This document shows positions 10,735 to 23,623 of a DNA stretch of 46,947 nucleotides, piece by piece. A program made the position numbers and the translations under genes. How positions within the stretch are numbered: position 1 is the stretch's first letter; each line of letters starts with the position of its first letter. The stretch lies in the NCBI GenBank assembly GCA_024220525.1, contig JAMYWO010000224.1, positions 8,827-55,773 on the forward strand, read 5' to 3'. This DNA comes from Cochliopodium minus (lineage: Eukaryota; Discosea; Himatismenida; Cochliopodiidae). The notes below the pieces were generated by a model. It was not told the DNA's origin and did not search any database. It saw only the letters and a list, made by a program, of their open reading frames with translations.

Positions 10735-11829
10735 TCATTTATCTTCTTTGCAATACACAAATGATAAGACATTATTATCTTCATCAATAGAAAATCTATG
10801 TTCTTCCTCTTTATTTTCGTCATCATCAAGATCTATAGGATCCTTGACAAAGTAGATACTTTGAAGTTTCCTCCATATTACAGCTTGCTCTTTATTGAAG
10901 AAGATAGTTACTTTTTCAAGAGTATCTTTAAATTGTCTGAAATTCATCTTTGGCTCATATAATCCCATAAATTTATAACCAAGATCATCAACATCAAGAA
11001 TAAATCCATATTTCTTGGATACTTCAATTGGAGGCATATGGATATAAAAAGAAAGTTGAGTCCATTCTTTAGCTTGTTTACAGTGATCATTATCAAATAA
11101 TTGGGGCTTATCTGAAATGATAGGAAATTCAAGAATGCTTATCACTGAGGAATTTTCTTTTTCAATCAATTCAACAATTTCCTTTTCTTTTCCAAGGATC
11201 TTCAAGATGGTTATCACTTTACTGTAAGTTTGGTGTTGAATATTATTGAAATTCATGGGATATTCAAATGAATTATTCTTTGATGTTGTGGTGAATAAAT
11301 CAAACCACTTGGGTTGATCATCTTGGAAAAAGAGAACTTGATCAACAAACATTTTCTTATTTTCATTCAGGTAATATCTGCTTGTAGAAAATAATGCCAA
11401 AACTTCAAGACCTAAATTGATATCATTTGAATCATATTTTCCTTCTATTCCCTTTTCTTGTAAAAAATTGATGACTTGTGATCTTTCCACATTGGAGGAT
11501 GAATTCTTGGTGTTTTCAGAAATGTTAATGAAAATTTACTAATAATTTATTCATAGTGCTACCTTTATAGAATAGAGGATATGTATGATTTCATTTCCAG
11601 AAGAAACTTCTTTGAGAATCCATTCTAAGCTACCATCATCATACAATCTCCTTTCAAGCCAATATTTTGTTTGTATTCCAATTTTCAAAAATATCTGGAA
11701 GAAATATTTTTTCTCAAAACAATTCCCTATATCAATCTTGTTTCCATTAATATTATAATGGGCATGTTTTGTGTTGAATTTAGAATTTGTTATTGCTAGT
11801 ATTATTAGAGATATTGGAATGCAAAACAT
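10735..11829 (-). CDS. Secreted or luminal protein of unknown family
   Basis: Two exons, 11829-11563 and 11505-10735, joined in phase 0 through a 57-nt GT-AG intron. It starts MFCIPISLIILAITNSKF, a likely signal peptide (hydrophobic core about residues 4-14) without a second membrane helix, so export or an ER/Golgi lumen location is expected. The mature part of roughly 330 residues is acidic, with an Asp/Glu-rich segment near the C terminus (LDDDENKEEEHRFS). Helical-looking stretches such as KVITILKILGKEKEIVELIE occur in the middle. I do not recognise a domain. Relics on both sides suggest a fast-changing locus. Confidence 0.65.
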
Positions 11830-11875
11830 TATTTTCTTTCACAATCATTTTTTTTATAATTGAACAAATTAAAAA

Positions 11876-12343
11876 ATGATTCGAGATAAATGTAGCAATT
11901 GTGATAAAAATTCTCAATCAATGAAATTATGTTCCAATTGAGATAATTTCGATTCATCAAACTATCAAGATATGATAATATCCAAAAATAATATTTGGAA
12001 AATAGATGCATTCAAGGAAGTGAAACCCCAAGATTTGCCAGAATTGATAATCACCAATAATAATTTTCTCAAACAATATAACAATAACATACTATTAAAA
12101 AAACAATCAGATTATAATGGAATGTTGAAAATATGCCTTTATTATAATTTCAGAGGAAGGATATCCAATTATGATTTAAAGGAGAAGGTAAAACATATGT
12201 TTTATTATGTAATAATTTACATCATATTGATTATAATAGCATATGTGATATTTTTTATAAAAATTAGAAAAATCTTGAATTATTCGAAATTTCTTAGCAT
12301 CAAATTTTTGAGTTCTGTTTATATCAGATCATTTCAAGTATAA
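11876..12343 (+). pseudogene. Interrupted open frame with Cys pair motif (decayed or spliced gene, unknown)
   Basis: From ATG 11876 the frame reads MIRDKCSNCDKNSQSMKLCS-N and then meets TGA. The same frame stays open after it with WKIDAFKEVKPQDLPELIIT, LLKKQSDYNGMLKICLYYNF and RGRISNYDLKEK, followed by a GTAAAA that could be a donor at about 12187. The Cys pattern CxxC...C before the stop looks like the first half of a small zinc-binding motif. The in-frame TGA has no obvious intron around it. After 12187 the frame turns into hydrophobic A/T-rich text. Most likely a degraded gene; family not recognised. Confidence 0.35.
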
Positions 12344-12404
12344 TGCTTAAAATCATGGTGATTACTGTATAATTGAAATCACTTTATCTTTATAATGCAT
12401 TCAA

Positions 12405-12790
12405 ATGATTTTACAAAAAAAAAAATTTGAACACAAAATGTTTTATTCTACTAGTAAACCATTTACAATAAAATCAGGTAAAAAATTTTCTGAAAGCATC
12501 ATTGAAATTTTTGAAAATTTTAATAATATAATTGATACAACAATAGCATTAGGTTCTGATTGGGTATTTGAAGAGATGAAAGAATTTATTGTTTCAATAG
12601 TAAATTATAGACCTTTGATTCAAAAAATTAATAAATTATTTTAAGTGAAATTAAAAAAAAGAAACTAAATTTTGCTTTTTTGATTTTGAATCCTTTGATA
12701 ATTTAACCTATAATGTTTATTCGTAAACAATTGAAGGTTTTAATGATTTTATGTTTGCACAAGTAAACAACAAATCTTGATGTTTTGATT
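12405..12790 (+). pseudogene. Fragment resembling DNA-polymerase-B-encoding element (Maverick/polinton-like)
   Basis: An open frame (12405-12644) includes FSESIIEIFENFNNIID and GSDWVFEEMKEFIVSIVNY-RPL. The GSxWV...Y-x-PL pattern is familiar from the region preceding the exonuclease domain of type-B DNA polymerases in Maverick/polinton-like elements found in many eukaryotes, where GSSYIxLP normally follows. Here the frame breaks right after RPL. About 20 nt past the stop, in another frame (12661 on), FCFFDFES and NDFMFAQVNN could be what is left of the exonuclease I (DxE) block, with internal stops. No terminal repeats or other element genes are visible. Low-confidence relic; not functional as seen. 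Confidence 0.35.
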
Positions 12791-12825
12791 TGGCAGATTT
12801 AATTATTTCCAAAAAAAAATAGAGA

Positions 12826-15230
12826 ATGGATGAACAATCAGACCAAATATTTACTTTATCAATAGGACATTATTCTAATTTCGTATCTACTCATTATTTT
12901 AATATCTTGGTAAAGTTAAAAACAAGAAAGATATTCTCATATTTCACCTAATAAAAAAAAAAATTTATTATAAAACTTCAATTTAAACTAAATTCATCAC
13001 TTAGAAAGAGGATGATGTTGATAAATTCGATAAAGGAAGCTTATTCAAAAATATCAATCAGCCAAGATTGTTGAGTATAGATTCGAGAGGAGCATATTCT
13101 TACGAAAGAAAACATCAGCCCATCAATCAACAAAGCATTTTGACCAATCCGATGCTAGAATCGCCAAAAAAGAAAGATATATCCAATGTATGGGGAGGAG
13201 GATTAAAAATCTACGATCAAAATGTTCATACACAAAATAATAACCATAACAATACAAATAATAACACAAATGACAATATAGATAACAATAATGAAATAGA
13301 TTTGGATGCTGAAGTGGGAGTATGGTCTCATTATATCAATTATGAACATAAAGATAAGAATTTTAAGAATATGAACAGTGTAAAGCATGAAATAGGTGAT
13401 TTCTCTGTGTATGATGCAGGATTGGAAAAGATGAAGGAAGAGGGAGATGAGATCTACGATGCTATACATTATTGGCAAGAAGATTGCGATAGATTGAGGA
13501 CCATCCAACTCTTCGCGGATGTAGATAGTGGATACAGGTAAAAAAATAATAAGTAATCTAAAAGAAAGATAAGATTAAACACTTGATAAAATTTGATTTC
13601 AATAAAATAAAACTATATTATGGAATATGATTAATATTGATCCTTTATCGATCATTTTTAATAACAAATTTTCAATCCAAATTTAGAATTATTATTATTT
13701 GAAGAGATTATGAAAAAAAATTGAAAACACAATAATTTCTTGATAACATATATATGAAAAATGATAATTTAGATCCATTAATCAAATATATAGTTATCTT
13801 GAATATAAAAAATTGATCCAAATTGTATGCTGAAGATTAAATTCTCACAAAAAAATTTTCATTGTTTGATTTATTTTTTAATTTTTATTTTAAATCAAAC
13901 AGTGGAGTTACGGAGTCAGTTTTAGAATACTTAAGAGAGGAATACTCAAAAACGCCAATCCTCATCTACGCACTCTCCCGCTCTTCTTCGGACCTCTCCA
14001 GCAAAACGTTAGATTACAACCAGTCCCGAAGCATTTTCTCCTGGACCAACTATGCCTCCATGTACATCCCCTTGAATCCCTCTTACTTTAAATCTCAATT
14101 TGTTCAGTATGATCCAAATAATCTTTTTCAATCAAGTTTTCTATTAGCTGTAAAAATTATTTTAAATAACTTTTTTTTAATTTTTTTTTTCAAATTTTTT
14201 TTTTTTAACAATTTAAAATTTTTTTTTTTAATTGTTTCAAACATTTTTTCAAACATTTTTTTTAAATAAATATAAATTTTATTTTTATTTTTATTTTTCA
14301 TTTGTTTATTTATTTTTATTTGTTTTTAACATTTTTTTTTAAATTTATTTTTCCTATATTTTTCAATGTTTATTTATTTTTTTATTATTTGTTTAAAATT
14401 ATTTTTGTTATTTTTTTTAGCTTAACATAAATACATTCACTTCTCCCTTCCTATCATCACAAATAGGCATCGAGCCCTACTCCTTCGTCAACAGCCTTGT
14501 CACCAACGACAAAATGAAGATCATCGCCAACAAGTTCACCCTCCCCTTCCCTCCCTACAAACTTTCCCTCCAAAAAACTTTTGGAACCAAAAATTTGAAT
14601 TTTTTAAATGATTTTAGTTTTTCCATTAAAAATTCTTCTCAAAACGAACTTTTTAATCATCCTCGTTCTCAATTCTTTGTAAGTAGAGGCTACGATAGTG
14701 TTTGGAGCAACGAATTTTGTTTGAAGAGCGACTGGGGCACGGAGAAGGTTGACAAGCGCATCTCTTTGTTGTATGAGGCAAAGTCTCTTGAGAGGTTTTT
14801 GGACATCTATTCTCTTAACTTTCATCCTACTTCAAAGACTTTTTGGTTAATTTTTTTCAAAATTTTTTTGTTTTTTGTATTTAAATTTATATTGATTTAA
14901 TTTTAATTAATTTTTAAACTTTATTTTTTTAAAAGTTTTGATATCCCATCAAAACTTAATTTTCAAGAGATTTCTCCAAAGATCTTCAAAAAGTTGGACG
15001 AAAATGGAAACATTGATGTGAACATCGACCCTAACGAGACCAAAAAAATCAAAAGTTTGAGCGCTTTTTCGCAACTCAGCAATTCTCCCATGGTAGGGGA
15101 GGGTTTGAAAAACTTGGCCAAAAAATTTGATCTTTTGAAAAAGGATCTCATTTCGAGTGATTTACATGTTGATTTTAAAAATGATATCTTGGAATCTCTC
15201 TTAACTATGTCTGATGAGTACAAAAATTAA
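12826..15230 (+). CDS. DML1: Misato/DML1 homologue (tubulin-like fold)
   Basis: Exons 12826-12909, 13005-13537, 13903-14149, 14421-14845 and 14936-15230. The N terminus reads FTLSIGHYSNFVSTHYFN, the Misato variant of the tubulin N-terminal nucleotide-fold (I-IG-YSNFVGTHFWN). Then LLSIDSRGAYSY, an Asn-rich low-complexity insert (about 13230-13300), VWSHYI, DAIHYWQEDCDRL, LFADVDSGYRSGVTESVLEYL (Misato 'D.+DGFSG' block), QIGIEPYSFVNSLV and VSRGYDSVWS. Misato proteins act in mitochondrial distribution and spindle or membrane organisation. About 525 residues, near the family's usual length. The first exon was chosen because the motif begins immediately after ATG 12826. Intron 2 (13538-13902) carries a copy of a dispersed repeat. 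Confidence 0.9.
13812..13860. repeat. Dispersed intronic repeat, copy 1
   Basis: About 49 bp beginning TTGATCCAAATTGTATG and ending in CAAAAAAATTTTC. It is clearly similar to 42602-42650, which lies in an intron of a different gene 29 kb away. Mismatches sit mainly in the central CTGA/GCGC portion. Both copies are in unusually long introns. Confidence 0.6.
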
Positions 15231-15358
15231 AGAAAATTATTTATTTTTTAAAAATTCTTGTTTTGAATAATGGAACCGACTTTAAGAGTGAGTTTTTATA
15301 CATTTTTCAAAAAGTTTTTAATTATTAATTGAAATAATCAAATTTTTGTATTTTTTTT

Positions 15359-17538
15359 TCAATCAGAAGATTCAGTCTCTTCATCACTCATATTTTCTTT
15401 ATGATCGTTATCTTCTTCATTATTATTATTATTCTCAACAATATTATTTATATCATCAGAACTAGTATTATTATTCCCATCACTTTTTGTTGAAATAATC
15501 GGAACATTCACAGGTTTGTTATTATTTTCAGATTCAGGGTGATTCCCTTCACTTTCCTTAAGATTGTAATTAGGATCCTTGTAAACAGGAGATAGGTTTC
15601 CACTCTGAGCTTTTTCTTCAAGATTAGAATCCACCAACTGGGTGGATTTCTTTGGCCGATAATAGGGCTCCACATTGATAACATGTTTGTGAGGAGAATC
15701 GAATTTCTGAACTTGTACCACTCTGTCCACTTTGACTGGGGTGCACTTAAAAGGAATGAGTGGAGGGGTTTTATTGGGAGGATATTTACAAACATTGTAT
15801 TTCATTGGAATGTGATTTTTGACGGGGAAGTTTGATTTTAAAATGTTGTTATTGGGGCTGTTAGGAAGATTAGGATTATTGATATTATTGGTAGGATTAT
15901 TAGGATTGTGGGGGACATTCGAAGTGAAAAATTGACCAGGATTTCCGATTTGTTTATTGTTAGGCATCCCTTTCACTATTTTATCACCCATGAAATGTTT
16001 AATGGGATTATTGCCTTTATTATTATTATTATTATTATTGTTATTGTTATTGTTATTGTTATTGTTATTGTTATTGCTGTTGTTATTATTGCTGTGTTTA
16101 GGAGGGTTCTTGGTGGGAGGCATCTTTTTGAAGACGACGTGGGTGAGGGGCATTTTGGAGGAGGGAATGATGTTCTGGGGGTTGGTGGGGGATTGGGGCT
16201 GGGGGGATTGTGATTGTGTTTGTGTTTGTGATTCTTGCTTTAATGGAATGTTTTGTCCCATACTGTAAACTACTCCTTGTGTTAAATTTGTGGGTGGATT
16301 AACTTGTTCATTCGGACTAGATTCTAAAATTAAAAATTTTTGAATAGAAAAATAAAACAATTAAATAACAAATCAAAAATAATAATTAAAAATAATTAAA
16401 ATAAAAAAAAAAAATTTTTTTACTTTTTTCACCGAAAACTTCCTTGAGTATTGTACTATTTCCGTATTTTCTCTCAAAATATTTGAGTTTATCGAAATCA
16501 GCATTCTTCATCTTCTTCAAAATTCTTCTTCGAGCATTAGAAAACCAATTATTCATCTGACAGGTGCTCATACCAGTAGCCTGCATCAATTTAGATTTTT
16601 CCTCCTCAGTAGGATAAGGACTATGTTGGTTAGCAAAAATCCAAGAGTTGAGTAAGAGGGTGACTTGCGGAGATATTTTGCATTTTCCCTTCTTCTTTTT
16701 CTGAGATTCCTCCGACTCCTCTATGTTTTTCCTTTTGTTTGAGGAATTTTTTGGATTATCTCCGCTATCATCATCTTCTGCAACTGCTTCTTTTTCTTCA
16801 CTTTCCACATTATCCTTTTCTTGATTGATTTCTATTTTTTCAGTTTTCAATTCTTCCATCACGGTTGACTTAATGTTGTTTTCTTCAAATTTGTTTGTCT
16901 GCTCTTCTTTTGATACCTTCCATGTTTCTTTATGCAGATATTTTTTTGCTCCTTTTATGTTATTGTTCAATACTTCCCTTATTGCTCCTTGTTTTTAATA
17001 AAAAAAAAAAAAAAAAATGGATTGAGTTAAGAACGTTCAAAATTTTAAGATTTCAAAAAGATTTTTTTTTTTTTACTTGTATCTTTTGTTAATTTAATGT
17101 ATAGTTTTCTCAATGCCACATTTTCTATTCTTTGTTTTTCCACTATCATTTCTAATTGTCTTATTCTTTGATTATGTGAAACATCCAACTATTATTTATC
17201 AAATGAGAATGAGGGAATTTAATTATTTTTTCGTTGTTATTTTTGATATCATGAAATATTATTTTCATTTTTGAATTATAAATTTAATTAATTTTATAAA
17301 TATTTTTTATTTTTACCGTCAACAAATTATTCTCAAGTTCATTTATCTTATTCACATATATCTTCATATCTACTTCCTCTTCTGTATCTTCTGATTCATC
17401 ATTTTTGCTTATATTATTTATTTTGGGTGGGATTATTCTTTGTTGTTGCTGCTGTATATTATTTCCATTTATATTGTTATTAAAATTCATATTGTTTGTT
17501 TTAATTGGTGGATAGGGATTATTATTATTGGTTGTCAT
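15359..17538 (-). CDS. TALE-class homeodomain transcription factor
   Basis: Exons 17538-17317, 17188-17077, 16987-16424 and 16323-15359, all in phase. N-terminal Asn/Gln-rich region, then a predicted coiled coil (HNQRIRQLEMIVEKQRIENV). An acidic linker follows. The homeodomain is in exon 3: LLNSWIFANQHSPYPTEEEK, LMQATGMSTCQMNNWFSNAR and RRRILKKM. The PYP three-residue loop extension and WFxNARRR helix 3 define the TALE class (MEIS/PBX/TGIF/KNOX relatives). A basic patch SQKKKKGK lies just before. The C-terminal exon is low-complexity: Gln/Ser/Pro, a long Asn run, and an acidic Asn/Asp/Glu tail. A sequence-specific nuclear DNA-binding protein is expected; targets unknown. Confidence 0.92.
16016..16096. 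repeat. Trinucleotide repeat encoding poly-Asn
   Basis: ATT/GTT-type triplet array on plus, which is AAT/AAC on the coding minus strand. It encodes about 25 consecutive Asn (with one Ser break) in the homeobox gene. Mixed AAT/AAC codons suggest it is not a very recent pure expansion. Confidence 0.85.
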
Positions 17539-18176
17539 ATTGCAATTATTATTTGAGGCTTGCCAAAAAAAAAAATAATTAAAAAAAAAATAATAAAAAA
17601 ATAAAATTTTATTTATTTAAAAGTGAAATAATTTTTTCATTCAATCAAGTATTCATTCATTATCATTTTTATATTGGAAAAAAGATTACTTGTATTATTA
17701 TTTACAATCATTATGACAACTTTAATTTTTTTTTAATTTATAATTTTTTTATGAATTTTTTTTTTGTTCTTTCATTTTTTCTCTTGACAAATAAATGAAA
17801 AAAAATATTGGTTGGTATGAAATTTAGTGTTATTTTGTTTTTTGATAAGTGATGGATATTAAAAATTTTTAAAAAAATAAGGACTCTTTCTAAAAAAATA
17901 AAATTAATATTTTATTATTTTTTTATTTAATTATTTTTGACAAGAAATTTACATTTGGTAAAAATGGGATTGATGATATGACAATTGGGAAGATTATATT
18001 TGAATTTATTTTGCCCATTTTATATTAATTTTCATAAAATATTCTTCCAATATATACAACGAAATTGATTTATCAAAAACAAATTGATTTATTTGCTTTC
18101 CCTTTCATATTTCCTCCAACATTGAAGAATATCAAACACAAAGAAAGAAAAATAAAAAATATTAAAAAAAAAAAAT
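17539..18176. other. Intergenic spacer between divergent homeobox and PH genes
   Basis: 638 bp of A/T-rich sequence upstream of both genes. Homopolymer runs, no coding frame. The promoters of the homeobox gene (minus) and the PH gene (plus) must lie here; no specific motif recognised. Confidence 0.5.
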
Positions 18177-18774
18177 ATGGCAGATAATATAAAGAAGATG
18201 GGATGGTTGATCAAACAAGGAGCAGTAGTAAAAAGTTGGAAGAAAAGGTTCAAATCAAAAAAATAACATCTCAAATTTGAGAAAAGAGAAATATTAAATT
18301 TTTTTCGTTCAAATAAAATATATAAAGGTGGTTTTCATTGCAAGGAAAATATATAAGATATTACGAGAAAAAAGAGGTGAGTAAATTCAATTTAATGAAA
18401 CATCATATTTTTTGAAAGGGATATTCATATTTCATACAAAAAAAAAACAAAAATTTACAATAAAAATAAATTTATCGATATTAATCTGACATTAGGATGA
18501 AGGAAAAAAGAAACCTAAAGGTACTATAGTATTGACTAAAGATACATTTACTTCTGTGGAAGATATAAAGAAATTTGCGTTTTCATTGAAAACAAATGAT
18601 TTGAATAGAACCTATTATTTCGTTGGATCTTCCAATGAAGATAGACAGGAATGGATAGAAACTATAAATAAAGTTATTCAAAGCATTCCTAGCACACAAA
18701 ATGAAACTACCACACAAGAAATTATAGAGCCGACAAGTAAGAAAACATTTTATTGGAGAATCAAAATGGAATAG
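18177..18774 (+). CDS. PH-domain protein (small)
   Basis: Exons 18177-18247, 18328-18376 (49 nt) and 18496-18774. The spliced product reads MGWLIKQGAVVKSWKKRWFS with LQGKYIRYYEKKE: a pleckstrin homology strand 1-4 block (GWLxKQG...WKKRWFxL...YY). It continues KKPKGTIVLTKDTFTSV and TYYFVGSSNEDRQEWIETI-NKVI, the typical C-terminal PH helix with its invariant Trp. Almost the whole protein is one PH domain (about 133 residues), with a short tail. Such proteins bind phosphoinositides or small GTPases at membranes. Basic residues in the b1-b2 loop (VVKSWKKR) are compatible with lipid head-group binding. Confidence 0.88.
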
Positions 18775-19213
18775 ATGCTTTTTAATTTAATATAGATCTA
18801 ATATCAATATTTATTCCTAATCTTACAAATATATCCATAATACAATCTAATATTAAGAAATTCCTGAAGAATAACAAATATATCTTTAATTATTAAATTT
18901 TATAACTCAATACTGAAAAATTATCTATTTATTGAAGTTCAAATTTTCAAATTATCTATATTTTTACCTATATTTTGATATTCAAAAGGGATAGAATAGA
19001 AAATTTCAACCCATCAGTTATAATATTAAGAAAAATGAATTGAATTGAGATATCAAACAATAAAAAATAAAGATAATTCAAACATCAATTATCTAACATT
19101 AACATATACCTTGTCATATCAATCTTGAATAAAATAAAATTTGGAGATAATAAATCTTATACTCAAAACTAATACAATAAAAAAATAATAAAAAAAAAGA
19201 TCAAGAAAAAACG
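18775..19213. other. Intergenic, no gene seen
   Basis: 439 bp between the PH gene and the ARM-repeat gene. Mixed A/T-rich text with stops in all frames. Likely holds the ARM gene promoter. Confidence 0.4.
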
Positions 19214-21722
19214 ATGTGGGAAACACATATACAGGGTCTTAGCGGAGATTTAACCACCCAAATGGAGTCTCTCCAAAATTTATTCCAAATGTTGGAGGGC
19301 ACCAATCCCACCAGTGCTATCAACAGAAAAGAGTTTTCTCAACAAGGAGGTGTAAAATCATTGGTAACCATCATGAAAGACAAAACTGCAGAATCTGACG
19401 TAAGAGCTGCTTCTGCACAAGGTTTTTAAAATTTTTTTTTTTTTTTTTTTTAATTTTTTATTAATAATTTAAAATTTAAATTGCAATTTTTTTTTTGATT
19501 TTAATTAAAAAAAAATGTTTTAGTTCTTGGAGTTGTTGGTCAAGATGGTATGTTCATTTTCAAATTTTTAATTTTTGAAATTTTTTAGAATTTTTTTTCT
19601 TTGTTTTTTTTTAATCATATTATTTTTGATCTATATTTTTTTTCATTTATTCTTTTTTTGTTTTCTTTTTTAATTTGAAATGAAGTTTTTTGGAGTTATA
19701 TTTTATTTTTATTTTTATTTATTATAAAATTCATTTAAAAAATTTTATTTTTATTTCTATTTCTATTAATTTTAATATTTTATTTTTTTATATTTTTATT
19801 CTTAATTTCATGTGTTTTTTTATTTATTTCATTTATTTTTTGAAAATTATTATTATTTCGTTTGTTTTATTTTCTTATTATTTAAAATTTAAATTATTTT
19901 TTAAATTATTATTATCATTATTTTATATTTGTTTATTTATTCATTTTTTGTATTAATTTAATTTATTTTATTAAAGATTTAGTAAGAGACGTGATTCTCA
20001 AAGAAGGAGGAATCGAAGCCGCCAAAATTCTTTTAGACTCTTCCGAATCGAAACTCCAAAAGTACGGCTGCTTCGTCCTCGTGTGCGTCACTCAACACTC
20101 TCTGGACGGGGAGAGGGGAAACTCTTATGACTGCTGCCTCGCTTTGGAGAAGACCAAGGTGCTTTCTTCTTTGGCTGATTTGATTAAGAATACCAGTGAG
20201 GAGAAGACCAAATCTTGGAGTACTTCTTGTCTTGGAAATTGTGCTTTTATAAGTAACAATAATTTTCTCTTTTTTAAATTTTAATTTATTTTTATTTTTA
20301 AAATTTTTTTTTATTAATTTGTTTTTTAATAATTAAATTATGATTTATTTTTATTTTTTATTTATTTTTATTTTTTATTATGTAAATATTTTTATAAATA
20401 TAAATATTTTAAAATTTTTATTTTTATTAAAATTATTTTTTATTTTAAAAATTTTGATTTTTATTTTTATTTTTTCATTTTTCATTTTTTTATTTTTTAT
20501 TTTTCATTTTTCATTTTATTTTTTATTTTTTTAAAAATTTGATTTAAAGAAATATTTTTTGTTTGAAATTATTTTGATTCTTCTTTTAAAAGTTTTGAAA
20601 TATTTTTTTCATTTGATTTTTTTCATTAATATAGAGGAATTGAGATCTACATTGATGGAATTAGTGAGTTTTCCAGTCATGGTATTCTATTAAAGAAGAG
20701 CATTGGCAAAAGAAATAAAAAAATTAATTTCAATTTTAAAATTTTTGAAGAAAATAATCAAAAATAATCAAAAATTAATGTAAAATTAAATTAAATTAAA
20801 AATATTTAAATAATATTATTTTTTTGTAAGGAAACACAAGCTAATGCTGCATTTGATTGAACATTTCCATCAATTCAGAGTTTCGTGGTTTGATTTCCGA
20901 AGGAGGAGTTGATTGAGTTGTTGGTTTCACTTCTTGATTCTGAAAACATCTTAAAGAGATTCGTTTTGAGAGCATTGTCCAATCTTGGTAAAAAAAATAA
21001 TTTTATTTTATTTTATATTTACATTTTTGATTAAAAATTATTTTTAATTTTTATTTTTTATTTTTTTATTTACATTTTTTAATTAAAAATTTTTATCATT
21101 TTTATTAATTTTATTAATATTTACCATTTTTATTAATTTTTATTAATTTTTTTTTTAGGTCTAAACGAAAAGCACAAAAGATTTTAGATTCAAAGGAGTA
21201 GAAAAATCAAACAAATCCTCGAAAAATTCGAACAATGTGACGCCCAAGTAGTAGCTTCTGCCTGCATGGTTGTGGTCAACACTTCCACTCATCAAGAAAT
21301 CAATCAGCTTTTCATTAATTCTTCCCTCAAAAATTTGTTAGAAATTTTATCTTCTTCCAACTTTGCTTTGCAACTTTACAGCTTGCGTGCCATTTTTAAT
21401 TTGGATCGTTTTTCTGAATCAAATAGATCTCGTTTGGTAGAAGGTAAATAAGTTTATTTTTCTAATTTTAAAATTTTTAAATTTTTTTTTATTTTTATTT
21501 TTTTGTATTTTTTCAATTTTTTTATTTTTTTTCTTTTTTATTTTTTTTTTCTTGTTAGCTGGTATTCAAAACATCTTGAAGAGTCTCATTTCTACTTCTA
21601 AAAACTCTGATCTTTTGTTGGTCGCTGAGGCCTTTTTGCATAGAATAGACAAGGGCATTGTATCTAAAAAAGAATTTTCTATAAATGACGAACCAACCAC
21701 CATTGAAAAACATTTTAAATAA
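19214..21722 (+). CDS. ARM-repeat protein with several frame breaks
   Basis: Exons 19214-19431, 19524-19547 (24 nt), 19977-20252, 20635-about 20715, 20831-20987, 21159-21443 and 21559-21722. Armadillo-like repeats are recognisable: FSQQGGVKSLVTIMKDKTAE, GGIEAAKILLDSSESKLQKY, FRGLISEGGV with ELLVSLLDSENILKRFVLRA-LSNL, and LKNLLEILSSSNFALQLYSL-RAIF. In exons 4-6 the reading frame is lost and regained several times by 1-2 nt steps, and exon 4 has no GT donor where expected. The 5' exons and last exons are intact. Either consensus errors in this stretch or an early pseudogene. ARM proteins are protein-protein scaffolds; no closer assignment. Confidence 0.7.
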
Positions 21723-21836
21723 ATCAAAATAAAAATAAAAAAAAAAATTTAAACAAACAAATTAAAAATAAATATTCTTGTTATTTTTATTTTTTAAAAA
21801 AAGAAAATTTAATTTTTTTCTATTCTTTATAAATAT

Positions 21837-23328
<1,492 letters not shown>

Positions 23329-23623
23329 ATTTTTTTTTTTTTGAAGCATTTTGATAAGATTCCAAAACACAATAAAACATTTCAATTGTTTATTTGAATA
23401 TCTACAATAAAATCGATGTTAGTTATTGGCTCTTTTTGGAAATTTTATTTGTTTACATTCATTTATTTTAATCAAAAAAATTTGTGAATACAGCTATTTT
23501 AAAACAACCAAAAATTTTCTCAAATTTTCATAAAATTTGGATGCTTTTCTAAAAGTAATGAAACAAAACAGAATCATTACATTTTTCTGATTAAAATATG
23601 CAAAAGAAAAAAAAAAAAAAAAA

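Noticed and set aside
15908-16268. Plus-strand open frames rich in Val, Ile or Leu opposite the homeobox gene
   Set aside because: They are the reverse complement of the Asn-codon repeat and Pro/Gln-rich coding sequence of the minus-strand gene.
18241-18260. tRNA T-arm-like GGTTCAAATC
   Set aside because: No acceptor stem, D arm or anticodon arm fits around it; it is the donor region of PH-gene intron 1. No tRNA gene was found in the window.
19690-20534. Long Phe/Ile/Tyr-rich open frames on plus at 19690-19956 and 20340-20534
   Set aside because: They are A/T-rich intron text of the ARM gene with no coding character.
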